A stretch of DNA of 64,000 nucleotides, taken from the NCBI RefSeq assembly GCF_002553505.1, contig NZ_PDCP01000003.1, positions 1 to 64,000 on the forward strand. The letters are read 5' to 3'. The notes beneath the pieces are model-generated. The model did no database searches. It saw only the letters and a list, made by a program, of their open reading frames with translations, and had not been told where the DNA came from. Of this stretch, positions 12,049 through 20,231 are shown piece by piece (the first letter of the stretch is position 1; every line of letters starts with the position of its first letter). Origin of the DNA: Mycolicibacterium agri (GTDB lineage Bacteria > Actinomycetota > Actinomycetes > Mycobacteriales > Mycobacteriaceae). The position numbers and the translations under genes were made by a program.

Positions 12049-12204
12049 CTAGTACCAATATCGTCGGCCGCCCACCGCGCGTCCCGTTGCGCCGAGGATC
12101 CAGAACACCGCGCCGATGACGATCAGCACGACGCCGATGTAGGTCAGGATTGAGATCCCGAAGAGGATCCCGAGGATTAACAAGATAACGCCAAGGATGA
12201 TCAT
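12049..12204 (-). CDS. Small DUF6131-like membrane protein
   Basis: 51 aa, too short for most gene lists. It reads MIILGVILLILGILFGIS followed by ILTYIGVVLIVIGAVFWIL and ends GRAVGGRRYWY: two hydrophobic helices with a basic, aromatic tail. The ATG at 12204 has GGAG six bases upstream. Such proteins are common next to stress-related small genes in mycobacteria; the function is unknown. It lies downstream of, and in the same direction as, another small membrane gene (12274-12483) with 69 bases between them, and may share its promoter. Confidence 0.75.
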   Translation of the reverse strand: MIILGVILLILGILFGISILTYIGVVLIVIGAVFWILGATGRAVGGRRYWY

Positions 12205-12273
12205 GGCTGACTCCATTCGATTATTGATATTCGGTTGTTGGTGGAAATGTGTTGAACCCGTGGGCTACTGGGC

Positions 12274-12483
12274 CTATTGGCTGGGTTCAGGCAAATTGCA
12301 GTTGGTCACCTTGGGGTTCACTCCTGCGTAGTTCAACGGTCCGGCAACGACCGTCAACGCGATGGTGCCCGCCGTGGCGCAATTGTTTGCCTCGCTTTTG
12401 AAGTAGTCGCGCTGATAAGCCGCCAAGACGCCGATCAGCAACCAGACCAACACAATTACGCCGAGAATTCCGCCACCACGCAT
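12274..12483 (-). CDS. Small membrane protein, unknown function
   Basis: 69 aa. It has one N-terminal transmembrane helix (GILGVIVLVWLLIGVLAAY) followed by a short extracytoplasmic tail with two cysteines (NNCATAG, VTNCNLP), which could form a disulfide. An AGGAGG site lies directly upstream of the ATG at 12483. The family resembles short mycobacterial hypothetical membrane proteins; no function can be assigned. A SigF-like promoter about 50 bases upstream suggests expression in stress or stationary phase. Confidence 0.75.
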   Translation of the reverse strand: MRGGGILGVIVLVWLLIGVLAAYQRDYFKSEANNCATAGTIALTVVAGPLNYAGVNPKVTNCNLPEPSQ

Positions 12484-12529
12484 GCTGGCCTCCTCCTGTT
12501 GTGCGCCGACTTGGCGCGCGAGGAGGTTT

Positions 12530-12555
12530 TACCCCGCAGATAATTTGAGTAAACG
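12530..12555 (-). promoter_or_regulatory. SigF-like promoter for the small membrane genes
   Basis: On the minus strand CGTTT (12551-12555) and GGGTA (12530-12534) are separated by exactly 16 bases. The known mycobacterial SigF consensus is GGTTT-N15-17-GGGTA, so only the first base of the -35 differs. The predicted start near 12520 leaves a leader of about 37 bases containing the ribosome binding site of the 69-aa gene. Confidence 0.5.
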
Positions 12556-12596
12556 CATCGAACTGATCTTGAATGGTTCAGAACTTCGGCCCGCGG

Positions 12597-14468
12597 TCAT
12601 GGCGTGGCGTTGAACGCCGTGGTGAGCCACTCGCTCATCGCCTTGAGCAGCACCGCGCGGTTCTCGCGTTTGTCGATCTCGTGGCCGTCGTCCTCGAACA
12701 GCAACTGCTCGACCGTGCGGCCAAGCGCCCGCAGCGCGTCGTACATCTGTTGCGACTCGCTCGGCGGGACGTTGGTGTCGTTGAGGCCGTGGACGAGCAG
12801 CAGCGGAGCGGTTATCGCGTGTGCGCGTAGCAGCGGCGACAGCTTGTCGAGCAGTTCGCGATCGCTCACCGGATGGCCGTATTTCGGGTAGGCGGCCTGT
12901 GCGATCCACGGCTCAGTGTTGCGGTACCAGGTGTTCAGGTCGCTCATGCCGCAGATGCTGATGCCCGCGGCGAACAACTGCGGATGAAATGCCAGCGCGG
13001 CCTGCGTCAGGTAGCCGCCGTAGGACCACCCGCAACAGGCGACGCGGTCGGCCCGCGCCAGGCCGCGCGACACCAGGAACAGCGCAGCGTCGGCGACGTC
13101 GTCGATCGCCGCGAACCGCTTCTCCCGGTCGTCGGCATGCATGAACGACCGGCCAAATCCGCCGGAGCCGCGAACATTTGGCAGGAACACCGTGATGCCG
13201 GCCTCCAGCAGCGCCGGGAAGAACTCGTTGTAGCCGGGACGGCCCTGACCCTCGGGGCCGCCGTGCAGGAACATCATCGCCCCGATCGACTTCACGTGCT
13301 TCGGCGGGCGGAACAGCCAGCCGGTGAACTCGAGACCGTCTCGAGCGGTGACGGTCTCCAGTGTCGGGGCGTCGGATACGGGCCCGCTGGAGGGTTCGCG
13401 GCCGATGCGCTCCCATTCGCGGCTTCTCGGGTCGACGAGTTCCACAGTGCGCGGGATGTCGGGGCTCTCCACGGTCATGGCCACCATCGATCCGCCTGCG
13501 CTGATGCTCAGCTCGCTGGCCACCATGCCTGGCAACGGAATCGGGTCGTGCAGCGTGTAGTCGGCGTACTCGAGAATCTGTAATTCGCTGGCGCCGTGCA
13601 GGTTCCACAGCATCGCCACCGTGGAGAGGTCGTCGCTGACGACGAACTCGTCGAGTTCGCAGTCCGGCCGCTCGGCCACCACTTGATAGGACACGCCGTC
13701 GGCCGTCATGGTCACCTCGAGCAGCCGGGCGTATTCCGCGCCGTTCTCGCTGCGGATCAGGGCGCGGACATAGCCCTCGGTGCTGTTGAGCCCGTAGGTC
13801 TTCGCGGGCTGATACAGCTCGAACGCCTCACCTTCCAGTCCCGCCCGCAGTCGGCGCGGACCGTGGTCGTCGAGAATCACCCCGGTGTCGGTCGTCGACC
13901 CCGGATCGTATGGCAGCAACGCTATTTCGGTCAGGCCGCGCAGCATGATCAGTTCGCGATAGCCGCGTGGGCCGACCCGGATCAGCGCCGCACCGGACCA
14001 CGCGTCGACGAGCCGGCCGCCCGAGCGCCGGTCCAGGACCGTGGTGGTGCCGTCGGCCGGATTGATCAGACAAGAGCTGCCGACGCCGTCGTCTCCGGTG
14101 AGGATGGCCGCCACTTTCGTGCCGTCCCAACTGATCAGCTCGGCGGTGCCCTCCTGCGCCCCCGCGGGCCAGGAGTCGATCCGCCAGGCGAGGCGATCGT
14201 CGGGATCGGTCGTGACGATCCAGATCTGGCTGCGGCTGCCGCCCTCGGGAGCGACTTCGCAGGCCAGCCAGTGCCCGTCGGCGGAATGGAGCACCCGGTA
14301 GACCGGGCCGTCGACGGGCAACTCGACATCGCGCGACGAACTGGCCCGCCACCCGCGCAGGAACCGCTGAACCGCCCGCGGGTAGCCCCCCTCGTCGACG
14401 ATGTGCGCGAACGCCGTCGCGTCCGGCGACAGCGACGCGCCGTACGTCGTGCGCACCGTCTGCGTCAT
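12597..14468 (-). CDS. S9-family prolyl oligopeptidase-like serine peptidase
   Basis: 623 aa, no signal peptide. A beta-propeller-like N-terminal half (about 1-370) precedes an alpha/beta hydrolase domain. The triad is complete: Ser near residue 481 in CGWSYGGYLTQAA, Asp near 563 in VHGLNDTNVPP, His near 596 in EDDGHEI. The oxyanion segment MMFLHGGPEGQGRPGYNEF is present. It probably cleaves short peptides or acyl-peptides in the cytoplasm. The ATG at 14468 opens the family N terminus (TVRTTYGASLSPDATAFAHIVDEGGYPRAVQR). It stands alone, divergent from the MmpS-like gene. Confidence 0.9.
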   Translation of the reverse strand: MTQTVRTTYGASLSPDATAFAHIVDEGGYPRAVQRFLRGWRASSSRDVELPVDGPVYRVLHSADGHWLACEVAPEGGSRSQIWIVTTDPDDRLAWRIDSWPAGAQEGTAELISWDGTKVAAILTGDDGVGSSCLINPADGTTTVLDRRSGGRLVDAWSGAALIRVGPRGYRELIMLRGLTEIALLPYDPGSTTDTGVILDDHGPRRLRAGLEGEAFELYQPAKTYGLNSTEGYVRALIRSENGAEYARLLEVTMTADGVSYQVVAERPDCELDEFVVSDDLSTVAMLWNLHGASELQILEYADYTLHDPIPLPGMVASELSISAGGSMVAMTVESPDIPRTVELVDPRSREWERIGREPSSGPVSDAPTLETVTARDGLEFTGWLFRPPKHVKSIGAMMFLHGGPEGQGRPGYNEFFPALLEAGITVFLPNVRGSGGFGRSFMHADDREKRFAAIDDVADAALFLVSRGLARADRVACCGWSYGGYLTQAALAFHPQLFAAGISICGMSDLNTWYRNTEPWIAQAAYPKYGHPVSDRELLDKLSPLLRAHAITAPLLLVHGLNDTNVPPSESQQMYDALRALGRTVEQLLFEDDGHEIDKRENRAVLLKAMSEWLTTAFNATP

Positions 14469-14566
14469 CGTTATCAGCTTGCCACGCCTGCCCGGTTAAG
14501 CGATTCGCTTACGCGCTGGCGAAGGCCTCACGGGCAACACAGGTACCCTGCAGCCATGAGGTGGGT

Positions 14567-15337
14567 ATGAGCAGTTCGCCCCGTGACGACGGCCCCGATC
14601 CGACCCGGCCCTTGAGTTCCAGCTATCCCGGATATTCGGATCCGGCGTATGCGGGTCAGGCGCCGTACGGACCGACATACCAGGCACCCCACGCGCCGCA
14701 GGGTGTCGATCCCACGCGTCAGCTGCCGCCGTATCCGCCCTATGGCTACGACCCGTACGCCACCGGCCAGTACGGGCCGTACCCGCAGGGCCAACCGCCG
14801 GAGGAGCCGCCGCCGCCGAAGTCGCCGCGGTGGCTGTGGGTGCTGGCCGGGTTGGCGGTGCTTCTCGTCGTCGGCCTGGTGATCGCCTTGGTGATCGCCA
14901 ACAGCTCCAAGCAGGAGACGGTCGTGGCCCCCCCACCCATGCCGGAGCCGACGACCACGCGAACCACGCCGCCGACGACGTCGCTGCGGCCGTTGCCGCC
15001 GATCGTGCCGGTGCCGACCCCGAGCACGACCCCGCCGAGCACTCCGCCGCGGGAGACGGTCACGCCGGGCGCGACGGAGACCGTCGTCTACGAGGTGACC
15101 GGCAGCGGCAGGGCGATCAACATCACCTATGTCGACACCGGCAGCGTGCTGCAGACCGAGTTCAACGTGCTGCTGCCGTGGAGCAAGGAGGTGCGGCTGC
15201 CCAGCCCTGCCGAGGATTCCGCGAGCCTGATGATCGTCAACGTGGGCCGTCAGGTCAGCTGCTCGATCACGGTCAACGGCGTTGAGGTGCAGTCGAACAC
15301 CGGCAACGGCCTGACCACCTGCACCGCGATGCGCTAA
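14567..15337 (+). CDS. Proline-rich membrane protein with MmpS-like extracytoplasmic domain
   Basis: 256 aa. Order of parts: a Pro/Tyr/Gln-rich cytoplasmic segment (about 1-80), one transmembrane helix (WLWVLAGLAVLLVVGLVIALVIA), a Pro/Thr-rich linker and a C-terminal domain of about 85 residues (VVYEVTGSGRAINITYVDTG...) resembling the MmpS/accessory transport fold. It corresponds in position to Rv2507. Its role is unknown; a partner in cell-envelope transport is an inference from the domain. The ATG at 14567 has GAGG just upstream; a GTG at 14561 is a close alternative. Confidence 0.85.
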   Translation: MSSSPRDDGPDPTRPLSSSYPGYSDPAYAGQAPYGPTYQAPHAPQGVDPTRQLPPYPPYGYDPYATGQYGPYPQGQPPEEPPPPKSPRWLWVLAGLAVLLVVGLVIALVIANSSKQETVVAPPPMPEPTTTRTTPPTTSLRPLPPIVPVPTPSTTPPSTPPRETVTPGATETVVYEVTGSGRAINITYVDTGSVLQTEFNVLLPWSKEVRLPSPAEDSASLMIVNVGRQVSCSITVNGVEVQSNTGNGLTTCTAMR

Positions 15338-15361
15338 CGGATTTGCGAGTAGCGCTCTGCC

Positions 15362-16678
15362 CTAGCGGACTGTAACCCGGTGTGGCGCATGGACCGCCGC
15401 CATGGCGATCAGCCCGACACCCAACACGACCATCAGACCACCCGTCCCCGCGCGCACCGCGCCGAACCAGTCGATGAACAGTGAGATCATCGCCGGCGCG
15501 AGGAAGGACACCGCGCGCCCTGTCGTGGTGTACAGACCGAACGCGACGCCCTCCTTGCCGTCCAGCGACATCCGCAGCATCAGCGTGCGCGCCGAGGACA
15601 GCGTCGGCCCGATGAACAGGCACAGCATCAGGCCGCACACCCAGAACGTGACGGGCCCGGACAGTGCCATCAGAACGCACCCGACGGTGATCAACGAGGC
15701 CAGCGAGCCGAGGATCACCGGCTTGGAGCCGAGCCGGTCGTCGATGAGGCCGCCGAACAGCGCGCCGAGCGCGGCGATGACACTGGCGCTGATGCCGAAC
15801 AGGAGCACGTCGGCGTCGGAGATGCCGTAGACGCTGACACCCAACACGGCGCCGAAGGCGAAGATGCCCGCGAGGCCGTCGCGGAACACCGCGCTGGCGA
15901 GCAGGTAGTAGACGATGTTGCGGTCGCGATGCCACTCGGCGACGACTTCGCGCCACAGCTTCTTGTAGGCGCCGAAGAAGCCGACTGCTCGCCGCTCCCC
16001 CGGCTCAGGCTCTGGGTGCGGCACCGCGATGAACACCGGCAGCGCGAACAGCGTGAACCATGCGGCCGTCATCAGCATCGCGGCACGCACGTTTTGGCCG
16101 TCGGCGATCGACAGACCGAGCAGTCCGCGGGTGTCGCCGTCTCCGGAGATGAACATCACATAGACGATGAGCAGCAGCGTCACGGAGCCGAAATAGCCCA
16201 TGCCCAAACCGAATCCGGACACGCGGCCCGACGTCGTCGGCGTGGACAGTCCCCGCAGCATGGCGTTGTAGGGCACGGTGGCCAGTTCGCTGCACGCGGC
16301 CGTGCACGCCAGCAGCACAAGGCCAGGCCACAGGTAGCGGTGGTCGTCGCGGATCAGGCTCATCGTTGAGGTGAGCAGCACCACCATGCCGGTGAGCACG
16401 GCGAGCACCCGGCGACGGCGCCATGGCGCGTCGACCCAGATGCCGGTGACGGGCGCCAGCAGCGCCACCACGAGCCCCGACAGCGCCAGTGCCCGGAACA
16501 GCCAGCTCTGCGGTGTGGTCGCGCTGGGCAGGTCGTCCCCGACGGTGCCGGTGAGGTAAACCGAGAAGACGAACGTCACGACGATCGCGTTGACACCGGT
16601 CGCGCCGACGTCCCACAGCGCCCAGGACAACACTTGCGACCGCCCAGCGGTGTGCCCCGGCGGCCGGGAAACGTCCAT
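15362..16678 (-). CDS. MFS transporter
   Basis: 438 aa with about 12 transmembrane segments. It starts with a short cytoplasmic stretch and LSWALWDVGATGVNAIVVTFVFSVYL, like the UMF1-type MFS carriers (autophagy-related Atg22 group) used for amino-acid or unknown efflux. Position matches Rv2508c. The substrate is not known. The open frame runs 189 codons further upstream across the divergent cmrA gene; that part is antisense shadow. The ATG at 16678 is 24 bases from the cmrA start, so the two genes have back-to-back promoters. Confidence 0.85.
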   Translation of the reverse strand: MDVSRPPGHTAGRSQVLSWALWDVGATGVNAIVVTFVFSVYLTGTVGDDLPSATTPQSWLFRALALSGLVVALLAPVTGIWVDAPWRRRRVLAVLTGMVVLLTSTMSLIRDDHRYLWPGLVLLACTAACSELATVPYNAMLRGLSTPTTSGRVSGFGLGMGYFGSVTLLLIVYVMFISGDGDTRGLLGLSIADGQNVRAAMLMTAAWFTLFALPVFIAVPHPEPEPGERRAVGFFGAYKKLWREVVAEWHRDRNIVYYLLASAVFRDGLAGIFAFGAVLGVSVYGISDADVLLFGISASVIAALGALFGGLIDDRLGSKPVILGSLASLITVGCVLMALSGPVTFWVCGLMLCLFIGPTLSSARTLMLRMSLDGKEGVAFGLYTTTGRAVSFLAPAMISLFIDWFGAVRAGTGGLMVVLGVGLIAMAAVHAPHRVTVR

Positions 16679-16690
16679 GGTCGCCCACGA

Positions 16691-16696
16691 TATAGT
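16691..16696 (+). promoter_or_regulatory. -10 box of a leaderless promoter for cmrA
   Basis: TATAGT is followed by six bases and then the ATG of cmrA. There is no room for a Shine-Dalgarno, so transcription and translation probably begin at the same base, which is common in mycobacteria. Confidence 0.6.
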
Positions 16697-16702
16697 CCGC
16701 GC

Positions 16703-17509
16703 ATGCCAGTACCCGCTCCCAGCCCGGACGCCCGAGCAGTTGTCACAGGTGCTTCGCAGAACATCGGCGAGGCGCTGGCCACCGAGCTGGCCGCGCGGGG
16801 CCACCATCTGATCATCACCGCGCGCCGCGAGGATGTGCTGCGCGCGCTTGCCGACCGGCTCACCGAGAAGTACAGCGTGGCGGTCGAGGTGCGGCCGGTG
16901 GATCTGGCCGATCCGAGCGAACGCGGCAAGCTGGCCGACGAGCTGGCCGGGCGCAACATCTCGATCCTGTGCGCCAACGCGGGCACCGCGACGTTCGGTC
17001 CGGTGGCGAAGCTCGACCCGGCCGACGAGAAGGCGCAGGTACAGCTGAATGTGCTTGGCGTGCATGACCTTGTGCTCGCGGTACTGCCTGGGATGGTCGA
17101 GCGCGGGGCGGGCGGCATCCTGATTTCCGGTTCCGCAGCGGGCAATTCGCCGATCCCGAACAACGCGACCTATGCGGCGAGCAAGGCGTTCGTCAACACG
17201 TTCAGCGAGGCATTGCGCGGCGAGCTGAAGAGCGCCGGTGTGCACGTAACATTGCTAGCGCCTGGGCCGGTGCGCGAGACGCTGCCCGATGAGCACGAGC
17301 GCTCGCTGGTGGAGAAGGTGATTCCGGACTTCTTGTGGATCTCCACCGAGTACACCGCCAAGCATTCGCTGGATGCGTTGGAGCGCAACAAGATGCGGGT
17401 GGTACCCGGTGTCACGTCGAAGGCGATGTCGGTGGCCAGCGGGTACGCGCCGCGCGCGATCGTGACGCCGATCGTCGGCGCGGTGTACAAAAAGCTCGCC
17501 GGCGAATAA
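16703..17509 (+). CDS. cmrA: Short-chain dehydrogenase, mycolate beta-ketoester reductase
   Basis: 268 aa, the same length as I recall for Rv2509. The NADPH motif TGASQNIG is at about residues 14-21 and the catalytic YAASK at about 155-159, with Ser in LISGSAAGNSP. CmrA (Rv2509/NCgl2385) reduces the beta-keto group formed by Pks13 condensation to give mature mycolic acid. The gene order around it (MFS upstream, HerA ATPase and orn downstream) matches that locus, which supports the assignment. The start is set by the leaderless promoter and by the family length; the longer frame upstream lacks support. Confidence 0.88.
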   Translation: MPVPAPSPDARAVVTGASQNIGEALATELAARGHHLIITARREDVLRALADRLTEKYSVAVEVRPVDLADPSERGKLADELAGRNISILCANAGTATFGPVAKLDPADEKAQVQLNVLGVHDLVLAVLPGMVERGAGGILISGSAAGNSPIPNNATYAASKAFVNTFSEALRGELKSAGVHVTLLAPGPVRETLPDEHERSLVEKVIPDFLWISTEYTAKHSLDALERNKMRVVPGVTSKAMSVASGYAPRAIVTPIVGAVYKKLAGE

Positions 17510-17543
17510 CTTCCCCGCGAATACCCCTCCCGCGAATACCCCT

Positions 17544-17606
17544 CCGCGAGACGGAATCTACGCACGCCCTCACTCGCAGTTTTCCTGCGAGGATTCCGTT
17601 TCGCGG
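17544..17606. terminator. Nested double hairpin between convergent cmrA and the HerA-like gene
   Basis: The outer arms, 17544-17558 and 17592-17606, pair over 15 bases with one mismatch (CCGCGAGACGGAATC / GATTCCGTTTCGCGG). Inside, CTCGCAG (17573-17579) and CTGCGAG (17585-17591) form a perfect second stem with loop TTTTC. Lying between two convergent stops, it probably stops transcription in both directions, although no long T run follows. Confidence 0.6.
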
Positions 17607-17701
17607 CGTTGTTCTAGCGCCGACGGCGTTGTTCTAGCGCCGACGGCGTTGTTCTAGCGCCGACGGCGTTGTTCTAGCGCCGCGGCGTTGTTCTAGCGCC
17701 G
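17603..17701. repeat. 20-bp tandem repeat, about five copies, overlapping the HerA-like stop codon
   Basis: The unit cgacggcgttgttctagcgc repeats head to tail. Copies at 17621, 17641 and 17661 are identical; the first (17603) and last (17681, one base shorter) vary slightly. Read on the minus strand each unit holds CGTCGGCGC-TAG, a copy of the last three Arg codons and stop of the neighbouring gene. The array looks like slippage of that gene's 3' end and could vary in copy number between strains. Confidence 0.9.
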
Positions 17702-19294
17702 ACGGCGACGTCGACGGCCGGTGCCGAAGATGCTGCGGGTGATCTCGCGGCCGATCACCGTGCCCGCCGATCGCATCGCGCTCTTGAACGCCGGGCTTTC
17801 CACCATCTTTTCGAAGAAGCCGGGCTCGGCATCCTTGGCGGCGACGGTGCCCCCAGCGCCGGCGCCCGGCAGGTCGACCGGCGGCGGAAGCGACGGGTCG
17901 GCAGGCGCCTCGGGCTCCGGCGGCGCCAGCCGGGCGTTCAGCCGCTCGTAGGCGCTTTCGCGGTCGACGGTCTGCCCGTACTCGGCCTGCAACGGGCTGG
18001 CCTGGGCGGCGGCCTTGATCGCGTCGGGCCCGATGGTGTCCATCAGCGAGCGCGGGGCCCGCATCCTGGTCCACGCGACGGGCGTCGGCGCGCCCTTCTC
18101 CGACAGCACGGTGACGATCGCCTCGCCGATGCCCAACGAGGTCAGCGCCGACTCCAGGTCGTACACATCGGTTTTCGGGTAGGTGCGGACGGTCTTCGAC
18201 AGCGCCTTCTGGTCGTCGGGGGTGAACGCGCGCAGCGCATGCTGGATGCGCGCGCCAAGCTGGCTCAGCACGTCGTTGGGCACGTCGGTGGGCAGCTGGG
18301 TGCAGAAGAACACGCCGACGCCCTTGGACCGGATCAGCTTGACGGTCTGTTCGACCTGCTCCAGGAAGGCTTTGGAAGCGTCGTTGAACAGCAGATGGGC
18401 TTCGTCGAAGAAGAAGACGAGCTTGGGCTTGTCGACGTCGCCGACCTCGGGCAGCGACGTGAACAGGTCGGCCAGCACCCACATCAGGAACGTCGAGAAC
18501 ATCACCGGCCGGGCCGCTTGATCGCCGAGTTCCAGCAGGCTGATGATGCCGCGGCCCTGGTCATCGACGCGCAGCAGATCCTCGGGCTCGAGTTCGGGCT
18601 CGCCGAAGAAGGTGTCGGCGCCCTCGGCCTCGAGGTTGACCAGGGCGCGCAGGATGACCCCCGCCGTCGTCGGCGACACCGCACCGAGGGCCTTCAACTC
18701 GGGCTTGCCTTCGTCGCTTGTGAGGTACTGGATCACCGCGCGCAGGTCCTTGAGGTCGAGAAGCGACAGACCTTTCTGGTCGGCCCAGTGGAAGATCAGG
18801 CCGAGGGTGGATTCCTGAGTGGCGTTGAGCCCCAGCACTTTCGACAACAGGATGGGCCCGAAGCTGGAAACCGTGGCGCGCACCGGTACGCCGAGGCCGC
18901 CGGTGCCGAGTGACAGGAACTCGACGGGGAACGCGGTCGGCGTCCAGTCGTCACCGGTGTCGGTGGCCCGCTGTTGGATCTTGTCGCCCGCCTCGCCGGG
19001 CCGCGACAGCCCCGACAGGTCGCCCTTGACGTCGGCCATCAACACCGGCACGCCCGCGGCGGACAGTTGTTCGGCGATGAGCTGCAGCGACTTGGTCTTG
19101 CCGGTGCCGGTTGCGCCCGCGACGAGGCCGTGCCGGTTCACGGTGGCCAGCGGGATACGGACCTGGGCGGCGGGGTCGGCGGCGCCGTCGACGACGACGG
19201 TTCCGAGTTCGAGCGCCTGTCCCTCGACGGCGTATCCGGCGGCGATCTGCTGAGCTGGGGTTGCGGTCGACTCCGACGTCATGGGTCCAAACAT
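17693..19294 (-). CDS. HerA-like ATPase (DUF853 family)
   Basis: 533 aa, matching the length recalled for Rv2510c. Walker A is GATGTGKTK at about residues 60-68 and Walker B LVFFFDEAH at about 290-298. The sequence in between (SVSPTTAGVILRALVNLE and PVRATVSSFGPILLSKVLGLN) is typical of the DUF853 relatives of archaeal HerA DNA translocases. The cellular role is unknown; DNA processing is inferred from the family. The protein ends in seven consecutive arginines and the stop lies inside a tandem repeat. No clear ribosome binding site precedes either ATG (19294 or 19282), so the start is uncertain by four codons. Confidence 0.87.
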   Translation of the reverse strand: MFGPMTSESTATPAQQIAAGYAVEGQALELGTVVVDGAADPAAQVRIPLATVNRHGLVAGATGTGKTKSLQLIAEQLSAAGVPVLMADVKGDLSGLSRPGEAGDKIQQRATDTGDDWTPTAFPVEFLSLGTGGLGVPVRATVSSFGPILLSKVLGLNATQESTLGLIFHWADQKGLSLLDLKDLRAVIQYLTSDEGKPELKALGAVSPTTAGVILRALVNLEAEGADTFFGEPELEPEDLLRVDDQGRGIISLLELGDQAARPVMFSTFLMWVLADLFTSLPEVGDVDKPKLVFFFDEAHLLFNDASKAFLEQVEQTVKLIRSKGVGVFFCTQLPTDVPNDVLSQLGARIQHALRAFTPDDQKALSKTVRTYPKTDVYDLESALTSLGIGEAIVTVLSEKGAPTPVAWTRMRAPRSLMDTIGPDAIKAAAQASPLQAEYGQTVDRESAYERLNARLAPPEPEAPADPSLPPPVDLPGAGAGGTVAAKDAEPGFFEKMVESPAFKSAMRSAGTVIGREITRSIFGTGRRRRRRR

Positions 19295-19365
19295 TACTGC
19301 GGCGCCAGCGGCACAGCCGGGTGTGGTGAAGCCCCGCGCAGGCTGTGGGCCTACTGTTGATCGCT

Positions 19366-20013
19366 GTGCGCGACGAACTGGTGTGGATCGACTGCGAGAT
19401 GACGGGCTTAGACCTCAAGACCGACCGGCTCATCGAGATTGCGGTGCTCGTCACCGACGCCGACCTCAATATCCTCGGCGAAGGCATCGACGTCGTCATC
19501 CACGCCCCCGACGAGGCGCTGTCCGGGATGATCGACGTCGTCGCAGAGATGCACAATCGATCCGGCCTGGTAGATGAGGTGCGGGCGTCGACGATCGACG
19601 TGTCCGCCGCCGAGCAGTTGGTGCTCGACTACATCCGCACCCACGTCAAGCAGGCGAAGACGGCGCCGCTGGCCGGGAATTCGATCGCCACCGACCGCGG
19701 TTTTATCGCACGGGACATGCCTGAGCTGGACGACTTCCTGCACTATCGGATGATCGACGTAAGCTCGATAAAGGAGCTGTGTCGACGCTGGTATCCGCGG
19801 ATCTACTTCGGGCAGCCGGAAAAGGGGCTGGCGCACCGCGCGCTGGCCGACATCCACGAGTCGATCCGCGAACTCAAGTACTACCGCCGCACGGCGTTCG
19901 TGCCGCCGCCCGGGCCCTCGACCAGCGAGATCGCTGCGATCGCCGCCGAGTTGGGTCCGCCCCCGTCGAACGGCGAGGGAATGGATTCGGCTGCCGAGCG
20001 TCCGAGCGGCTAG
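19366..20013 (+). CDS. orn: Oligoribonuclease
   Basis: 215 aa, the expected length. This 3'-5' exonuclease degrades 2-5 nt RNAs and linear dinucleotides such as pGpG/pApA. All DEDDh acids are visible: Asp and Glu in [10 protein letters not shown] (about 7-16), Asp in SIATDRGFI, His and Asp in HRALADI. I chose GTG at 19366, which gives the family N terminus [14 protein letters not shown]; seven codons upstream are open but not conserved. TACTGT eight bases before the GTG could serve a leaderless start. tRNA-His follows 27 bases after the stop. Confidence 0.95.
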   Translation: MRDELVWIDCEMTGLDLKTDRLIEIAVLVTDADLNILGEGIDVVIHAPDEALSGMIDVVAEMHNRSGLVDEVRASTIDVSAAEQLVLDYIRTHVKQAKTAPLAGNSIATDRGFIARDMPELDDFLHYRMIDVSSIKELCRRWYPRIYFGQPEKGLAHRALADIHESIRELKYYRRTAFVPPPGPSTSEIAAIAAELGPPPSNGEGMDSAAERPSG

Positions 20014-20016
20014 TAT
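20011..20016 (+). promoter_or_regulatory. Candidate -10 box for tRNA-His
   Basis: TAGTAT overlaps the orn stop codon and lies 25 bases before the mature tRNA 5' end, giving a normal short precursor leader. No good -35 box was seen. Confidence 0.4.
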
Positions 20017-20040
20017 CTACGACGCCGCTCCTGCGGCAAT

Positions 20041-20114
20041 GGTGGCTGTAGTTCAGTTGGTAGAGCACCAGGTTGTGATCCTGGCTGTCGCGGGTTCGAG
20101 TCCCGTCAGCCACC
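20041..20114 (+). tRNA. tRNA-His (anticodon GTG)
   Basis: The acceptor stem GTGGCTG (20042-20048) pairs with CAGCCAC (20107-20113). The anticodon arm is CCAGG-TTGTGAT-CCTGG with anticodon GTG. The T loop GGTTCGAGTCC is normal. G at 20041 opposite C at 20114 is the extra G(-1):C73 pair, the identity element of tRNA-His. The CCA end is not encoded. Confidence 0.96.
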
Positions 20115-20121
20115 CCGACAG

Positions 20122-20151
20122 GGCCGGAGGGTGATTCACCCTCCGGCCTTT
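20122..20151 (+). terminator. Rho-independent-type terminator after tRNA-His
   Basis: A 13-bp perfect stem (GGCCGGAGGGTGA / TCACCCTCCGGCC, 20122-20148) with practically no loop is followed by TTTATCTT. Confidence 0.85.
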
Positions 20152-20231
20152 ATCTTGCGTCGAATCGCCTCCCCACCGCCGTCACGCCCCTACGCTCGGG
20201 GGACGATCAGCTCCGAGGGAGCGTGGGACGG

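Noticed and set aside
17603..17701. Possible CRISPR-like array
   Set aside because: Units are contiguous with no spacers and derive from the neighbouring gene end, so it is a simple tandem repeat.
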